From the NCBI GenBank assembly GCA_964505385.1, contig CAZDIA010000030.1:1-36871 (forward strand): a stretch of 36,871 nucleotides of DNA. Reading direction: 5' to 3'. This document shows positions 6,550 to 16,095 of this stretch, in pieces. The DNA is from SLJN01 sp964505385. Its GTDB lineage: Bacteria > Bacteroidota > Rhodothermia > Balneolales > Natronogracilivirgulaceae. Within the stretch, counting starts at the first letter, position 1; each line of letters opens with the position of its first letter. The notes beneath the pieces are model-generated. The model did not search any database. It was not told where the DNA came from and saw only the letters and a list, made by a program, of their open reading frames with translations. The translations under genes and the position numbers were made by a program.

Positions 6550-9381
6550 ATGCCCAAACGAGAAGATTTTAATACCATACTGCTGATTGGTTCCGGCCCG
6601 ATTGTTATCGGTCAGGCGTGCGAATTCGACTACTCAGGCGCTCAGGCTTGCCAGTCACTTGCTGAGGAAGGATTCCGGGTGGTACTGATCAATTCCAACC
6701 CTGCTACTATTATGACCGACCCGATGATGGCCGATGCCATTTATTTGAAACCTCTGACGGAAGACTCCATCAAAGAAATTGTAGAAATTGAAAAGCCGGA
6801 CGCCGTACTACCCACAATGGGCGGCCAAACTGCCTTGAACCTGGCGCGTAACCTCAATGATGAAGGCTACTGGGATGAAAAAAATATCGCTGTGATCGGT
6901 GTTGATATTAACACGATTGAAATCACCGAAGATCGTAAGCAGTTTCGCGAATTGATGGATGATATCGGCGTGGATCAATGCCGAAGCCGGACGGCACGTT
7001 CACTACTGGAAGCGAAAGAAATTGTTGAGGAACTCGGTGGACTTCCTATAGTAATTCGCCCCTCCTACACGCTTGGCGGAAGCGGTGGAGGTATCGTTTG
7101 GAATGAGTCTGAATTTGAGCAAAAAATTCTGCGCGGTCTTGAGTTAAGTCCGATCCACGAAATACTCATTGAAGAGTCAATCGTCGGCTGGAAAGAGTTT
7201 GAGCTGGAGCTTCTTCGCGACAATAACGACAATGTAGTCATTGTCTGTTCGATTGAGAATTTTGATCCTATGGGAGTGCATACCGGTGATTCCATCACGG
7301 TTGCGCCTACCCAAACCCTTACGGACAAACAGTTTCAGAAACTGCGTGACGCCGCAATCCTAATGATGCGCTCCATTGGCAGCTTTGCCGGTGGTTGCAA
7401 CGTACAATTTGCCACCGAGCCGGGAACCGATCGCCTTGTAGCAATTGAAATCAACCCGCGTGTAAGCCGGTCTTCCGCACTGGCCTCCAAAGCGACCGGC
7501 TACCCTATCGCCAAAGTTGCGTCCAAACTGGCCGTTGGCTACAACCTGGACGAATTAAGCAATCAGATTACCGGAAACACTTCCGCCTGTTTTGAGCCTA
7601 CGATCGACTATGTTGTTGTGAAGGTTCCCCGGTTTAATTTTGAAAAGTTTCAGGGCGTGAATGAGGAGCTGAGCACTCAGATGAAAGCGGTTGGCGAGGT
7701 GATGGCTATCGGCAGGAATTTTCCGGAGGCGATTAATAAAGCATGGCAATCACTGGAAATCGGCCGGGGCGGCCTCGGCGTTGATGGCTACGAAGAAATT
7801 GAACGGGGTGAAGTGCGTAACCGGCTGGCCAAACCGTACTGGGATCGCTCCCTGCAAATTCACAATGCGCTGAAACTTGGCGCCACTGTAGATGAAGTAC
7901 ACGATATCACCCGGGTGGATCCCTGGTTTTTAAACCAGATCCGCTATATGGTTGATCTTGAGCTGGAAACCGAACAACATAATCTCAGCACTCTGCCCGA
8001 CGAACTTCTCATCAACCTGAAGAAAGCTGGTTTCTCGGACAGACAGATTGCATGGATGCTCAGTTTTGGAAATGATGACGTTGAAGAAGATGAGATTCGC
8101 CAAAAGCGGGATGATATCGGACTGCAAACTTCTTTCAAACTTGTAGATACCTGCGCGGCTGAGTTTCCCGCCCAAACTCCCTATTACTATTCCAGCTATG
8201 AGGATGAAGGGGAAAGTGAAGTCAGTGATCGGGAAAAAGTGGTTATCCTTGGAAGCGGTCCGAACCGGATCGGTCAAGGCATTGAATTTGATTATTCCTG
8301 TGTACACGCCGTAATGGCAGCCAATGAAATGGGTTATGAGACCATCATGATCAACTGTAACCCGGAAACCGTTTCTACGGATTTTGATATCGCCGATAAA
8401 CTCTACTTCGAGCCGGTTTTCTGGGAAAGAGTTCATGATATCATCCGCCACGAAAATCCCAAAGGAGTGATCCTTCAGGTCGGAGGGCAAACTGCGCTGA
8501 AACTGGCTAAGCAGTTTCAAAAGTTTGAAATCCCGATTATTGGTACTCCTTTTGAGATGATGGATCTTGCCGAAGACCGTGGAAAGTTTTCCCGCCTGCT
8601 TGAAAAACTCGAGATACCATTCCCGGAATACGGCACCGCATTTACTTTAGAAGGCGCTGTTAATGTAGCGGAAAAAGTGGGCTACCCGGTATTGTTAAGG
8701 CCAAGCTATGTACTTGGCGGACAAGGTATGCGCATTGCCATTAAAGAAGAGGAACTCGCCAAATATGTAGATGCCATATTGAAGACCCATCCGGAAAATG
8801 AATTCCTTATCGATCACTTTCTTGAAGATGCCATCGAAGTTGATGTGGATGCCATTTTTGACGGAGAGCAACTCCACATCTCCGGTATAATGCAGCATCT
8901 CGAACCCGCAGGCGTTCATTCCGGGGATTCCACGGCGGTGCTGCCTCCCTATTCGTTGAGTGATGAAACCATTGAAACGATGAAACACTATACCGAAAAA
9001 ATCGCCCGCGAACTTCAGGTTAAGGGATTTATTAATGTTCAGTACGGTGTAACACCTGATGGTAAAGTTTACGTGATCGAAGCTAACCCAAGAGCTACCC
9101 GGACCGTCCCTTTCATTGCAAAAGCCACCGGCCGCCTGGATTCCAAAATCGGAACGAAAGTAATTTTGGGTGCAAAACTTTCTGAATTTGATCTTTCATC
9201 AAAACTCGAACATTACGCCATTAAAGAGCCCGTTTTTCCATTTGATAAGTTTCCGGAAATCAAAAAAGAGCTTGGCCCGGAGATGAAATCCACCGGTGAA
9301 ACCATATACTTTCTGAAAAATTTTGATGATGAGCATTTCCGAAAGCCGTATGAGTTTAAGAATCTGTATCTGAGCAGATAA
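6550..9381 (+). CDS. carB: Carbamoyl-phosphate synthase large subunit, no MGS domain
   Basis: CarB uses two ATP-grasp halves to phosphorylate bicarbonate and then carbamate. The first half opens with GSGPIVIGQACEFDYSG near residue 13, and the second repeats it as GSGPNRIGQGIEFDYS near residue 566. Substrate loops such as RPSYTLGGSGGG and RPSYVLGGQGM are intact. The product has 943 residues, whereas E. coli CarB has 1073. The missing part is the C-terminal MGS-like domain that binds UMP and ornithine. The stop follows directly after KNLYLSR with no remnant downstream, since ddl begins 34 bp later. A short CarB of this type is, to my recollection, also found in some Bacteroidota, so this is probably the natural form. 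Catalysis should be intact, with classical allosteric control lost. Confidence 0.96.
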   Translation: MPKREDFNTILLIGSGPIVIGQACEFDYSGAQACQSLAEEGFRVVLINSNPATIMTDPMMADAIYLKPLTEDSIKEIVEIEKPDAVLPTMGGQTALNLARNLNDEGYWDEKNIAVIGVDINTIEITEDRKQFRELMDDIGVDQCRSRTARSLLEAKEIVEELGGLPIVIRPSYTLGGSGGGIVWNESEFEQKILRGLELSPIHEILIEESIVGWKEFELELLRDNNDNVVIVCSIENFDPMGVHTGDSITVAPTQTLTDKQFQKLRDAAILMMRSIGSFAGGCNVQFATEPGTDRLVAIEINPRVSRSSALASKATGYPIAKVASKLAVGYNLDELSNQITGNTSACFEPTIDYVVVKVPRFNFEKFQGVNEELSTQMKAVGEVMAIGRNFPEAINKAWQSLEIGRGGLGVDGYEEIERGEVRNRLAKPYWDRSLQIHNALKLGATVDEVHDITRVDPWFLNQIRYMVDLELETEQHNLSTLPDELLINLKKAGFSDRQIAWMLSFGNDDVEEDEIRQKRDDIGLQTSFKLVDTCAAEFPAQTPYYYSSYEDEGESEVSDREKVVILGSGPNRIGQGIEFDYSCVHAVMAANEMGYETIMINCNPETVSTDFDIADKLYFEPVFWERVHDIIRHENPKGVILQVGGQTALKLAKQFQKFEIPIIGTPFEMMDLAEDRGKFSRLLEKLEIPFPEYGTAFTLEGAVNVAEKVGYPVLLRPSYVLGGQGMRIAIKEEELAKYVDAILKTHPENEFLIDHFLEDAIEVDVDAIFDGEQLHISGIMQHLEPAGVHSGDSTAVLPPYSLSDETIETMKHYTEKIARELQVKGFINVQYGVTPDGKVYVIEANPRATRTVPFIAKATGRLDSKIGTKVILGAKLSEFDLSSKLEHYAIKEPVFPFDKFPEIKKELGPEMKSTGETIYFLKNFDDEHFRKPYEFKNLYLSR

Positions 9382-9415
9382 TCAATTACAGCCCTTTGAT
9401 TTAACTTATTAAATA

Positions 9416-10609
9416 ATGAGCACTCCTGATAATATATTGGTAGCCTTTGGCGGAGTTTCACCTGAACACGAAGTTTCGGTTCTTACCGCACATCAGGCGA
9501 TTGCCACCTTGCAGGAAAACGGTAAATCAGTGACGCCGCTGTATGTCGGAAAATCCGGCAGATGGTTTACCGGTGATCCTTTAATGGATCTCAAAAACTT
9601 TGAAAACCTGGAAACCCTGGAAACAGAAGCCACTCCTTGTACCTTTGCTTTTAATGAATTTGGTAAAGCTTTTCTTCAGACTCAACCAAAGGGGTGGTTT
9701 GCCAAGCCGGAGCAAATCGGTGTAGATATGGTTCTCACCTCCTTCCACGGTTCCGAAGGCGAAAACGGCGCATTCCAAGGCGTACTTGAAGTTTTTAACA
9801 TCCCCTATACCGGCTCCGGAGTCAGCGGATCCGCAATCGGTATGGATAAACCGGCTGCCAAAGACATCTGCCGAGCCCACGATATTCCGGTGGTTGATGA
9901 TATTGTAATCACCGAACATTCGTGGACAGCTGATAGCGATGATATTCTTAAGCAGATCGGGCAACTGAACTTTCCGGTTTTTATTAAGCCGGCAACGTTG
10001 GGAAGCAGCATAGGTGTAACCAAAGCTGATACCACAAATGAAGCTGAGGAGGCTATCGAAACGGGATTCCGGTATGATCGCCGCCTGCTGGTTGAAAAAG
10101 CCGTACATCCTTTACTTGAAATCAATTGTAGCGTATTGGGCGACAGAGATGAATGCAGACCAAGTGTGTGTGAACAGCCACTCGCGAAAGAAGAATTGCT
10201 CTCTTTTGAAGACAAATACATGAGTGGCTCGGATGCCGATAAAGGCATGGCATCTGCCGACCGAAAGATTCCTGCGCCGATTAGTGATGAGCTGACACAA
10301 AAAATTCAGCAGCTCTCGTGCGATATTTTCAGAATTCTGAACAGTGCAGGAGTAGCCCGGTTGGATTTTCTTGTTAATAAAGAGACCGAAGAAATATATT
10401 TTAATGAGATCAACACGATTCCCGGCTCATTTTCTTATTATTTGTGGAAACAGACGGATTTGGATTTCGAATCGTTGCTAAGGGAACTCTTTGCTATAGC
10501 AGTTAAACGACATCGCGAAAAAAACGGACAGGTTCGAAGTTATGATACGAACTTGCTTAGCGAAAAAGCCGTCAGAGGCATTAAAGGTATGAAGCAATCA
10601 AAATCGTAA
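9416..10609 (+). CDS. ddl: D-alanine--D-alanine ligase
   Basis: Ddl joins two D-alanines in an ATP-dependent reaction to make the dipeptide used for peptidoglycan cross-links. The 397-residue protein begins with the family motif VAFGGVSPEHEVSVLTA. It continues with an ATP-grasp fold: the lysine-containing FPVFIKPATLGSSIGVTK, the metal-binding VARLDFLVN, and YFNEINTIPGSF. The length is slightly above the common 310-370 range because of insertions in the first half and a basic C-terminal tail (IKGMKQSKS). It starts 34 bp after carB and is probably transcribed with it. D-Ala-D-Lac activity cannot be excluded from sequence alone. Confidence 0.9.
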   Translation: MSTPDNILVAFGGVSPEHEVSVLTAHQAIATLQENGKSVTPLYVGKSGRWFTGDPLMDLKNFENLETLETEATPCTFAFNEFGKAFLQTQPKGWFAKPEQIGVDMVLTSFHGSEGENGAFQGVLEVFNIPYTGSGVSGSAIGMDKPAAKDICRAHDIPVVDDIVITEHSWTADSDDILKQIGQLNFPVFIKPATLGSSIGVTKADTTNEAEEAIETGFRYDRRLLVEKAVHPLLEINCSVLGDRDECRPSVCEQPLAKEELLSFEDKYMSGSDADKGMASADRKIPAPISDELTQKIQQLSCDIFRILNSAGVARLDFLVNKETEEIYFNEINTIPGSFSYYLWKQTDLDFESLLRELFAIAVKRHREKNGQVRSYDTNLLSEKAVRGIKGMKQSKS

Positions 10610-10665
10610 GCTGACTGCCGGATCATTTTAAGGATCTGTCTGTTACCTTACACACGAATTATATA

Positions 10666-10673
10666 TAAATTTG
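10666..10673 (+). promoter_or_regulatory. Possible Bacteroidota-type -7 box
   Basis: TAAATTTG fits the TAnnTTTG -7 consensus and lies 60 bases before the lipoprotein start, after a gene gap. The matching TTTG -33 box is poor (TGTT about 21 bases upstream), so the call is tentative. Confidence 0.35.
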
Positions 10674-10732
10674 CTGATTGCTAAAATCTTTATCAGATTA
10701 TAAGCACAACATTATCCAATCAATTTCATATT

Positions 10733-12268
10733 ATGCTACCAGCTTCACATCCCATAAATCTTGTTATAGCGCTGGCTTTTCTGCTTATCATATCAGGATG
10801 CGGTACTGAAAGAGAAATTACCGTGGTAGACCGGGACCCTGATACTGCCGAAGCCGATCCGGCTGAATTGGATGACGACGAGGAAGAAATTTTACGAATC
10901 GGAGAGCTAAATCCGGTAGTTAGCATGGATCCCCTCTTTGCCTTGAATACCACTTCCAGGCGAACTGTTTCACAGCTTTACGAAGGTTTGGTACGTTTCG
11001 ACAAAAACAATGAGATCCGCCCTGCAGGTGCACGAGACTGGGAAATCAGCGATGATTCTCTCACCTATACTTTTAAGTTAAACCGGAATGTTTATTTTCA
11101 TGACAGTGAGGTCTTTCACAATGGCATCGGGCGACGGGTAAAAGCCGAGGATTATAAATTTGCCTTCCGGAGGATGGCCTCCAGTGACGTACCACCTAAT
11201 GCCGCTGAATTGTTTATAGATCACATCCGTGGTTTTGAATCATATTACAGAGAGCAACGTGAAGTCTATTTTCCGGAAGACCGGTTTGTAGATGATATTG
11301 AAGGAATAAATGCACGAAACGATTCAACACTGGTTTTTGAATTAAATGAACCATCCGAAAACTTTCTCCAAAAGCTCGCTTCTCCGTATGCCGTCATTTA
11401 TCCACGGGAAGCTGTGCGAGAAGGAGAGGATGGATTGCGCAGCAGCCCCGTTGGTTCCGGCCCGTTTGAAATGGATAATATGGTTGGTGATTCCATTTTC
11501 GTGATGGAAAGAAACGAAGACTTTGTGCGAAAAGGAAACGATAATGCCGCACCGAATATAGATCGCCTTGAAATTCTTTATATACCTGATGAAACACGCC
11601 TATTCCAGCAGTTAACTCTGGAAAATCTGGATATGATCGTCGATCTCGGCCCGCAAATGATATCCGAGTTGGTAGATACCACCAATGAGCTATCTGAAGC
11701 TTATGATCTTGACTTTCAGCTTAAAGTCAACGATCGCTCGGAGCCGATTAAAATCGAGTTTAACCGCAACAACCGTTATGGGTTATCCAGCGAGCATGCG
11801 ATATCATTGACCTCGATTTTATCTGAAGAAGAATTGATCTCGCGTACCGGCATCCCATCTATGAGATTAACTCATCATCATGAAAATGAATATGAGGAAT
11901 ACTTTGCTGAATTAACGGAGCGGTTCCCGGCCGACAGCGATGACCCGGACAGGCTTCCTGTTGCTTTTCAAAGGGATACCGATGTCGGTGTAATTACCGG
12001 ATCACTTTTTGATCAGTTGACTGATGATCTTGGGCTGTCGTTTATGCCCCGGCGCATATCAAGCCGAGATATATTCATGTATGTGAACCGGCCAATGCTT
12101 ACTAGCGTGGATGAAGAAGTTCAGGTCGGTGATGATGAAGTTATACGGTTAAACTATGATCGTTACCTGATCGCCACAGAGGAAACCGAAGGTATTGAGC
12201 TGAATAACCTTGCCTGGTGGCTGGATCTGACTGATGTCACGATCCCCGACTTCGACCCTGAGTTGTAA
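10733..12268 (+). CDS. ABC transporter substrate-binding lipoprotein, family 5
   Basis: This is a solute-binding protein of the peptide/nickel (SBP family 5) type. It has a lipoprotein signal peptide with lipobox LIISGCG and lipidated C23, then an acidic linker rich in Asp and Glu. The binding domain shows SRRTVSQLYEGLVRFD, WEISDDSLTYTFKLNRNVYFHD and SSPVGSGPFE, all typical of OppA/DppA relatives. The length of 511 residues is normal. No permease or ATPase genes are nearby, so it is an orphan binding protein or works with a distant transporter. NAD kinase follows after 9 bp and is probably co-transcribed. The ligand cannot be predicted. Confidence 0.85.
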   Translation: MLPASHPINLVIALAFLLIISGCGTEREITVVDRDPDTAEADPAELDDDEEEILRIGELNPVVSMDPLFALNTTSRRTVSQLYEGLVRFDKNNEIRPAGARDWEISDDSLTYTFKLNRNVYFHDSEVFHNGIGRRVKAEDYKFAFRRMASSDVPPNAAELFIDHIRGFESYYREQREVYFPEDRFVDDIEGINARNDSTLVFELNEPSENFLQKLASPYAVIYPREAVREGEDGLRSSPVGSGPFEMDNMVGDSIFVMERNEDFVRKGNDNAAPNIDRLEILYIPDETRLFQQLTLENLDMIVDLGPQMISELVDTTNELSEAYDLDFQLKVNDRSEPIKIEFNRNNRYGLSSEHAISLTSILSEEELISRTGIPSMRLTHHHENEYEEYFAELTERFPADSDDPDRLPVAFQRDTDVGVITGSLFDQLTDDLGLSFMPRRISSRDIFMYVNRPMLTSVDEEVQVGDDEVIRLNYDRYLIATEETEGIELNNLAWWLDLTDVTIPDFDPEL

Positions 12269-12277
12269 TCAAATCAC

Positions 12278-13144
12278 ATGAAATACGGTGTAATTGCCAA
12301 CCCGGACCGCCATGCTGTTCACACCACATTATCCCGTTTAATTCATTGGTGTGAGGAAAATCATTTCACAGTATTACTTGATAAAGTTTTTAAAAACAAT
12401 ATACCGGAATCAAGCTTTGAATATGTTGAGTTCCTGAATCAAGAAAATGAGATCGCCAATCATGCCGATTTCATCGTAGCTATTGGCGGAGATGGAACTA
12501 TACTCTGGGCCTCGCAACTGGTAAAGGATTGCAATATCCCCATTTTGGGTGTCAACTGCGGCAGGATGGGATTTCTTGCCGACATCCGGGAAGATCAATT
12601 ATTAACCGCTCTTGAAGCCACAAAAAATGGCTCATATTACCTGGATCGCCGGCATATGCTCATGTCAACTTTGCCGGACGGCTCTGTTCACTATGCTCTG
12701 AATGAATTGCTATTTGCGCGCGCGGGAAGAGCATCCATGGTAACATTAACTGCTGAATATGACGGGCTGTTGGTCAACAAATACTGGGCTGACGGGTTGA
12801 TTGTATCCACTCCCACCGGTTCAACGGCTTATAATCTTTCAAGCGGCGGACCCATTATTATGCCTCAGACAAATGTGGTTATTCTTACACCAATCAACCC
12901 TCATACCCTTACAACCCGGCCGTTGGTATTGCCGGGTGACCGGGAGCTGCGGGTGAACGTTGATCCGCCTGATCAGGAGATTTTATTTTCAAATGACGGC
13001 AGGGAGTGCCCGGTTGATCCATCCGTAAAGCAGTTCACAATAAGACGTACAGATTTTTCAGTCAATTTAGTAAAATTGCAAACATATAATTATTTTCAGA
13101 CACTGCGAACCAAGCTTATGTGGGGCCTTGATTTCAGAAAATAA
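12278..13144 (+). CDS. nadK: NAD kinase
   Basis: NadK phosphorylates NAD to NADP. The 288-residue protein carries the GGDG motif at residues 70-73 (AIGGDGTILWAS), the second family block GVNCGRMGFLADI, and the substrate-binding TPTGSTAYNLSSGGPI. The start is 9 bp after the lipoprotein stop, indicating translational or transcriptional coupling. A metabolic link between the two is not obvious. Malate dehydrogenase follows 46 bp downstream. Confidence 0.95.
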   Translation: MKYGVIANPDRHAVHTTLSRLIHWCEENHFTVLLDKVFKNNIPESSFEYVEFLNQENEIANHADFIVAIGGDGTILWASQLVKDCNIPILGVNCGRMGFLADIREDQLLTALEATKNGSYYLDRRHMLMSTLPDGSVHYALNELLFARAGRASMVTLTAEYDGLLVNKYWADGLIVSTPTGSTAYNLSSGGPIIMPQTNVVILTPINPHTLTTRPLVLPGDRELRVNVDPPDQEILFSNDGRECPVDPSVKQFTIRRTDFSVNLVKLQTYNYFQTLRTKLMWGLDFRK

Positions 13145-13190
13145 CTCACACAATGAAAATTATTTACTCACCAACTAAATTAAAATTATT

Positions 13191-14147
13191 ATGAAAATTA
13201 CAGTCGTAGGAGCTGGCGGTAATGTCGGCTCAACCGTTGCATTGTCAGTCGCACAGCGCGACTTCGCTAAAGAAGTAGTACTTGTTGATCTTGAAATTAA
13301 AGATGACGACAAAACCCTTCATCCATCTGTTGGAAGAGCATTGGATCAGTGGCAAACCGCGCCTATCTTCAATTTTGATACCAAGCTCACCGGTACAACA
13401 GAATATGATCAAACCAAAAATTCTGACATTTGCATCATTACTGCCGGTGTCCCCCGCAAACCGGGCATGAGCCGGGACGACTTGCTGCAGATCAATTCTG
13501 ATATAGTTAAACAAGTTACCCGGCAACTTCTGGAACAGTCACCGGATGCCATCATCATAGTGGTTTCAAATCCTCTTGATCTCATGACATATGTTTCCCT
13601 GAAAGAAAGTGGATTGTCTGCAGATAAAGTGATCGGGATGGCTGGAATCCTCGATACTGCCAGATACAAAGCATTTCTTGCAGAGGAACTGAACTGCTCA
13701 CCCAAAGATATACAGGCACAGCTACTAGGTGGACACGGAGATACAATGGTACCTCTGCCACGCTATACCACTGTATCTGGTATTCCTGTCACTCAGCTCA
13801 TCGATAAAAATAAGCTGGATGAAATCATTGAGCGTACTAAATACGGCGGTGGTGAACTCGTCAAATTGATGGGTACCTCGGCATGGTATGCGCCGGGTGC
13901 TGCAAGTGCACAAATGGCCGAAGCCATTGCACTTGATCAAAACCGTATTTTCCCTTGCTCAGTGCACCTGTCCGGTCAGTATGGACTTCATGACCTGTGC
14001 ATCGGTGTTCCGGTAAAGCTTGGCCATGGTGGTGTCAAAGAAATCATCGAGCTGGATATGGACAGTGACGAAAAAGCGCTGATGGATGAATCCGCCGGAC
14101 ATATCAAAAAAGGACTTGAGGATTTGAAGCGAATCACTGATTTGTGA
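13191..14147 (+). CDS. mdh: Malate dehydrogenase
   Basis: This NAD-dependent enzyme interconverts malate and oxaloacetate in the TCA cycle. The 318-residue protein belongs to the LDH-like malate dehydrogenase group. It has the Rossmann glycine motif GAGGNVGS (residues 7-14), D33 for NAD preference, R89 and R95 in GVPRKPGMSRDDLL (malate rather than lactate specificity), and the catalytic H182 in GGHGDTMV. It is followed by a strong bidirectional terminator. Confidence 0.95.
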   Translation: MKITVVGAGGNVGSTVALSVAQRDFAKEVVLVDLEIKDDDKTLHPSVGRALDQWQTAPIFNFDTKLTGTTEYDQTKNSDICIITAGVPRKPGMSRDDLLQINSDIVKQVTRQLLEQSPDAIIIVVSNPLDLMTYVSLKESGLSADKVIGMAGILDTARYKAFLAEELNCSPKDIQAQLLGGHGDTMVPLPRYTTVSGIPVTQLIDKNKLDEIIERTKYGGGELVKLMGTSAWYAPGAASAQMAEAIALDQNRIFPCSVHLSGQYGLHDLCIGVPVKLGHGGVKEIIELDMDSDEKALMDESAGHIKKGLEDLKRITDL

Positions 14148-14173
14148 TGGCTTAAATCCAATTAAGTTTATTA

Positions 14174-14211
14174 AAAAAGCCTCGTTTCAAACAGTTGAAA
14201 CGAGGCTTTTT
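14174..14211. terminator. Bidirectional terminator between mdh and the AbgT gene
   Basis: A 17-bp perfect stem, with left arm 14174-14190 (AAAAAGCCTCGTTTCAA) and right arm 14195-14211, has a 4-base loop and A/T tracts on both sides. It separates convergent genes and can serve both. Confidence 0.92.
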
Positions 14212-14216
14212 ATTTT

Positions 14217-15899
14217 TCAATCGCCGTAATACGTAGGTGAGCCTGGTCCTACTTCAAAACCAAAACCGAACACCCAAACCATAAACAAAACTATCCAGCT
14301 GAGTAAAAAGAAGATGCTATATGGAAGCATCATTGCGATAACGGTACCGATTCCGAGGTTTTTATCATAGCGGTTAGCAAAGGCAAGGATCAACCCAAAG
14401 TAGGTCATCATCGGGGTTACGATATTGGTAACCGAATCTCCGATACGATACGCCGTCTGGATCACTTCCGGGCTGTAACCAATCAACATCAGCATGGGGA
14501 CAAAAATCGGTGCCGTAACCGCCCACTGCGCGGAGGCTGATCCGAGCATCAGATTTACAAACCCGGAAACCATAATAAAGGCAATGAATATAAACGGACC
14601 AGTCATCCCGAGGTTTTCAAGTAACTGCGCACCGTTCACGGCGAAAATCTGGCCAAGGTTCGTCCAGTCAAAAAACGCTACAAACTGGGCAGCGAAAAAC
14701 ACAATCACAATATATAAACCGAGTGTTGACATCGACTTCGCCATCCCCTCTATTACATCACGGTCTGATTTCATTGTGCCGGCAACCCGGCCGTAAACAT
14801 ATCCCGGTATAATAAATCCAATAAATATAAGAGCAACGATACCTTCAAGAAGCGGTGAACCGGATACGATAATTTCGCCGGTTTCAGGTTCGCGCAGCCA
14901 TCCCCACTCTGGAATAGTTAGAAACAAGATCACTCCCAGGAAGAACAAAAAGCTTATAAATGCCCAGAACAGACCTCTTTTTTCAAGGTCAGTAAGCGGG
15001 TCCATGGCATCATCGTATTCGCTGAGATCTTCCATGGCCATTTCCGGATCGTAGGTTCCAAGTTTTGGCTCTACAATCCTCAATGTTACAAAGGTTGCCA
15101 CCGCCGTAATCATGAAGGTACTGATGATCATGAAATACCAGTTGACAGCAGCATGAACGCTATATCCGGGGTCGATCAGGCGGGCGGCCTCCTCCGTAAG
15201 CCCGGCCAGAAGCGGGTCGATGGTTCCCAGAAAAATATTGGCACTATATCCACCCGAAACAGAAGCAAATGCCGCTGCCAGACCGGCCAGCGGATGCCTC
15301 CCGACAGAGTAAAAAACAACAGCTCCCAACGGAACAAGCACCACATATCCAAGCTCTGAGGCAGTATTGGAGATTATACCTCCAAAGACAATTGCAATAG
15401 TTACCAATTTTCGGGGATCAAGTACCGCAGCTCCAATTCTTCTGAAAATGCTTGCCTTTTCCTTGTCATAAACCTGTGGTTTAATTTTCAGCACACTTAA
15501 CACCAAACCACGGATCCCGGATTTAATCAGACCGGAATGTTCGGCAACTCCTACACCAAGCAAGGCAACCAAAACCACTCCAAGCGGTGCAAAACCGGTG
15601 AAGTTATCTACCAGGTTGGCAAGTATTCGTTGAAACCCTTGCTCATTCATCAAACTGACAGCCTCAATAGTGCCGTCCTCAGCTCTGCCTTCAGCACCTT
15701 CGGGACGCGGATCTTCTACATACCAGTTAAGCCACTCTGCCAGTCCGCTTAATAAAATTACACCGGTGGCAAACAGGGCAAACAATGTAACCGGATGTGG
15801 CAGGAGGTTACCAAGCCATTCTACGGCATCAAGAAATCTGGTAAACCAACTTCTCTGTTCGGTTTCTGAGTAGGAAGAACTGGATTTTTGGTCACTCAT
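14217..15899 (-). CDS. AbgT family transporter
   Basis: This is an inner-membrane transporter of the AbgT family. Founding members take up p-aminobenzoyl-glutamate, and others export sulfonamides using the proton gradient. The 560-residue protein has many hydrophobic segments. The family-typical N-terminal part contains WLGNLLPHPVTLFALF, and the conserved middle contains FGGIISNTASELGYVVLVPL and LAAAFASVSGGYSANIFLG. The C-terminal half includes LMLGSASAQWAVTAPIFVPM and RIGDSVTNIVTPMMTYFGL. The length is slightly above the usual 500-510 because of an acidic loop after the first membrane helix. It is a single-gene unit. The real substrate is unknown. Confidence 0.92.
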   Translation of the reverse strand: MSDQKSSSSYSETEQRSWFTRFLDAVEWLGNLLPHPVTLFALFATGVILLSGLAEWLNWYVEDPRPEGAEGRAEDGTIEAVSLMNEQGFQRILANLVDNFTGFAPLGVVLVALLGVGVAEHSGLIKSGIRGLVLSVLKIKPQVYDKEKASIFRRIGAAVLDPRKLVTIAIVFGGIISNTASELGYVVLVPLGAVVFYSVGRHPLAGLAAAFASVSGGYSANIFLGTIDPLLAGLTEEAARLIDPGYSVHAAVNWYFMIISTFMITAVATFVTLRIVEPKLGTYDPEMAMEDLSEYDDAMDPLTDLEKRGLFWAFISFLFFLGVILFLTIPEWGWLREPETGEIIVSGSPLLEGIVALIFIGFIIPGYVYGRVAGTMKSDRDVIEGMAKSMSTLGLYIVIVFFAAQFVAFFDWTNLGQIFAVNGAQLLENLGMTGPFIFIAFIMVSGFVNLMLGSASAQWAVTAPIFVPMLMLIGYSPEVIQTAYRIGDSVTNIVTPMMTYFGLILAFANRYDKNLGIGTVIAMMLPYSIFFLLSWIVLFMVWVFGFGFEVGPGSPTYYGD

Positions 15900-16095
15900 T
15901 GGAATTACGGCTTAACTGAAGATTAAATGAACTGATTAATACCTACAAAAGCGAGCGTTAATAATAACAAAGTAGGCTTAATTTCAAAAGATAAGTCTAC
16001 AGACAAATTCAATTAATATATTTCTGACAGTTTAATCATAAAGCGCAAACAATAGTAAGGAATCATCCGGCACATCGGATGTCATTCTGATTACA

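Noticed and set aside
7930..8520. Long open frame (196 codons) on the minus strand inside carB
   Set aside because: It lies antisense to well conserved carB sequence and has no recognisable domain, so it is a shadow frame.
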